From Candidatus Acidiferrales bacterium (GTDB lineage Bacteria; Bacteroidota; Ignavibacteria; Kryptoniales; JAKASW01), in NCBI GenBank assembly GCA_035515795.1, contig DATJAY010000020.1:62001-126000 (forward strand): 64,000 nt of DNA, in the 5' to 3' direction. Of the stretch, positions 63,023-64,000 are shown piece after piece (the first letter of the stretch is position 1; the number at the start of each line of letters is the position of its first letter). The notes under the pieces are model-generated. The model saw nothing but the letters and a program-made list of their open reading frames with translations. It did no database searches and was not told the origin of the DNA. The position numbers were made by a program, and so were the translations under genes.

Positions 63023-64000
63023 ATGCTAAAAAGAATATTGTTTCTGACGGTGCTGGCAAGTTCGGCGGTTTACGCACAACCGTACTACTATTATTTTAAG
63101 CATAATTCAGCTTACGATGTGCCAGGGTATAGTGGAGACATTTACAGACTAGATTTAATGACAAACAGCAGCGAACTTTTCGTCAAGGATGCAGGACGTG
63201 TTAACGGTCCGATTTTTCATAATTCTGACCAATCTAGAATATTCTTTCAAGTGAGATTTTCGCTTGCAACGGTAGATGTAAGTGATCCATCCCTTCAAAT
63301 CAAATATGCTCTTAATGGTATAAATGAAGTCAATGAAATAAAGGACTCTCCAAAGACGAATCGATACTACATCACTATTGATGATATGCAAGATAGTACA
63401 AGAACTATTGTGGTAGATCGGCAGATGGTAGAGCCTATCGATACAATTTATGAAGATTACACATCGTACAATTCTTTTCTGTCTCAAGACGGAAAAAGCC
63501 TTTACAGACTTCAGGATGATTCCACCGGAATATTTTTCTCGGAATATATCATTGACAGCAAACAACAAATGAAACCTCAGAGGGTGGGTAATATCGGGCC
63601 TTTTGTAGCGGCCGTATTAAGTGATTCCAGATCTGGGTATGCCCTCGTAAGCTATGTCTACAACCTGGATACTAATTTGACGAGTTTGGAATATACAATT
63701 TGTAATGTAAATACGAGAGAGATAATAGCTTCGATAAAATTCCCATGGAATTCTAATGGGTATTTAGTCCCAGCGGAGAATTGTATTGTCTTGGCAAAGT
63801 TGATTTCTGATAGAAGTCAAGCAGGTGGTGAATATCATACGGGAGATATTTCTGTCTTTGATGTCCATGCCGGGACATTATTGCAGCGATTAAAACTCCC
63901 ACCCGAAGGGAAGATATTGTTGTTCGATAACTATCCTAATATGGTGTATTACTATTTTGAGAAGAAGCAAACTTCTATCAACATCGATCTCACCAAACTT
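63023..64000 (+). CDS. Secreted protein, possibly beta-propeller, truncated by window edge
   Basis: The ATG at 63023 has GAGGAG upstream and a signal peptide (ILFLTVLASSAVYAQ). The frame is open for all 326 codons to the window end. The mature part repeats short beta segments such as YRLDLMTNSSELF, SFLSQDGKSLYRLQ and ISVFDVHAGTLLQRL, which look like WD40/TolB-type propeller blades. No enzyme motif is visible. Third gene of the secreted operon, 23 bp after the lysozyme-like gene. Confidence 0.7.
   Translation, partial: MLKRILFLTVLASSAVYAQPYYYYFKHNSAYDVPGYSGDIYRLDLMTNSSELFVKDAGRVNGPIFHNSDQSRIFFQVRFSLATVDVSDPSLQIKYALNGINEVNEIKDSPKTNRYYITIDDMQDSTRTIVVDRQMVEPIDTIYEDYTSYNSFLSQDGKSLYRLQDDSTGIFFSEYIIDSKQQMKPQRVGNIGPFVAAVLSDSRSGYALVSYVYNLDTNLTSLEYTICNVNTREIIASIKFPWNSNGYLVPAENCIVLAKLISDRSQAGGEYHTGDISVFDVHAGTLLQRLKLPPEGKILLFDNYPNMVYYYFEKKQTSINIDLTKL

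Overview
The window looks like chromosome of a Bacteroidota/Chlorobi-group bacterium, most likely Ignavibacteria-like. The main pointers are a secreted protein ending in a type IX secretion (T9SS) sorting domain that starts QNYPNPFNS, an 11-gene nuoABCDHIJKLMN cluster without nuoEFG, the folP-cdaA pair, the tilS-hpt-ftsH order, and many outer-membrane barrels and lipoproteins. No phage, transposon, insertion sequence or CRISPR array was seen. Several intergenic regions carry sigma70-like promoters (TTGAxx, 17 bp, TAxxxT), and many but not all genes have clear Shine-Dalgarno (SD) sites.

Layout. 1-5.8 kb: the end of a trp operon (trpD partial, trpC, trpF, trpB), with a CBS-domain CorC-like gene inserted and no trpA, then queD-queE for the deazaguanine pathway. 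5.8-16.7 kb: complex I genes, including a possible 46-aa gene between nuoC and nuoD. 16.9-23 kb: a large clan GH-A glycoside hydrolase, a Tat-exported amidase and a T9SS-tailed GH18 protein. 23.1-27.5 kb: rpsU (reverse strand) and a tight forward operon folP-cdaA-GT2-pcm-miaA. 27.5-33.1 kb (reverse): a LOG-family protein, an MltD-like LysM transglycosylase, a methylmalonyl-CoA mutase large subunit without a B12 domain, and a membrane protein. 33.3-35.8 kb: dxr and rseP.

36.0-42.7 kb holds a four-gene envelope/signalling module: a secreted Ig-like protein, a FecR-domain protein, an outer-membrane barrel and a CHASE2 adenylate cyclase. 42.7-49.2 kb: ruvB and a 3-methyladenine glycosylase, then a reverse cluster tilS-hpt-ftsH-polyprenol/diacylglycerol-kinase-like, the last without a canonical start codon. 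49.3-50.1 kb: a structured element and tRNAs Pro, Gly and Cys. 50.1-52.5 kb: a PhoB-PhoR-PhoU operon without pst genes. 52.9-54.9 kb: an unusual long coiled-coil protein ending in a receiver domain. 55.0-60.3 kb (reverse): a DUF5916 barrel, a UbiA prenyltransferase and a TamA/BamA-like protein, preceded by a candidate 51-aa membrane peptide. 60.3-64 kb: a secreted-protein operon behind a near-consensus promoter, including a lysozyme-like protein whose signal peptide appears to lie in another frame.

The best candidates for undescribed biology are the FecR/barrel/CHASE2-cyclase module, the coiled-coil receiver protein, the small ORFs coupled to nuoD and to the TamA-like gene, and the secreted operon at the right edge. 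All functions are read from sequence motifs only; no database search was possible.
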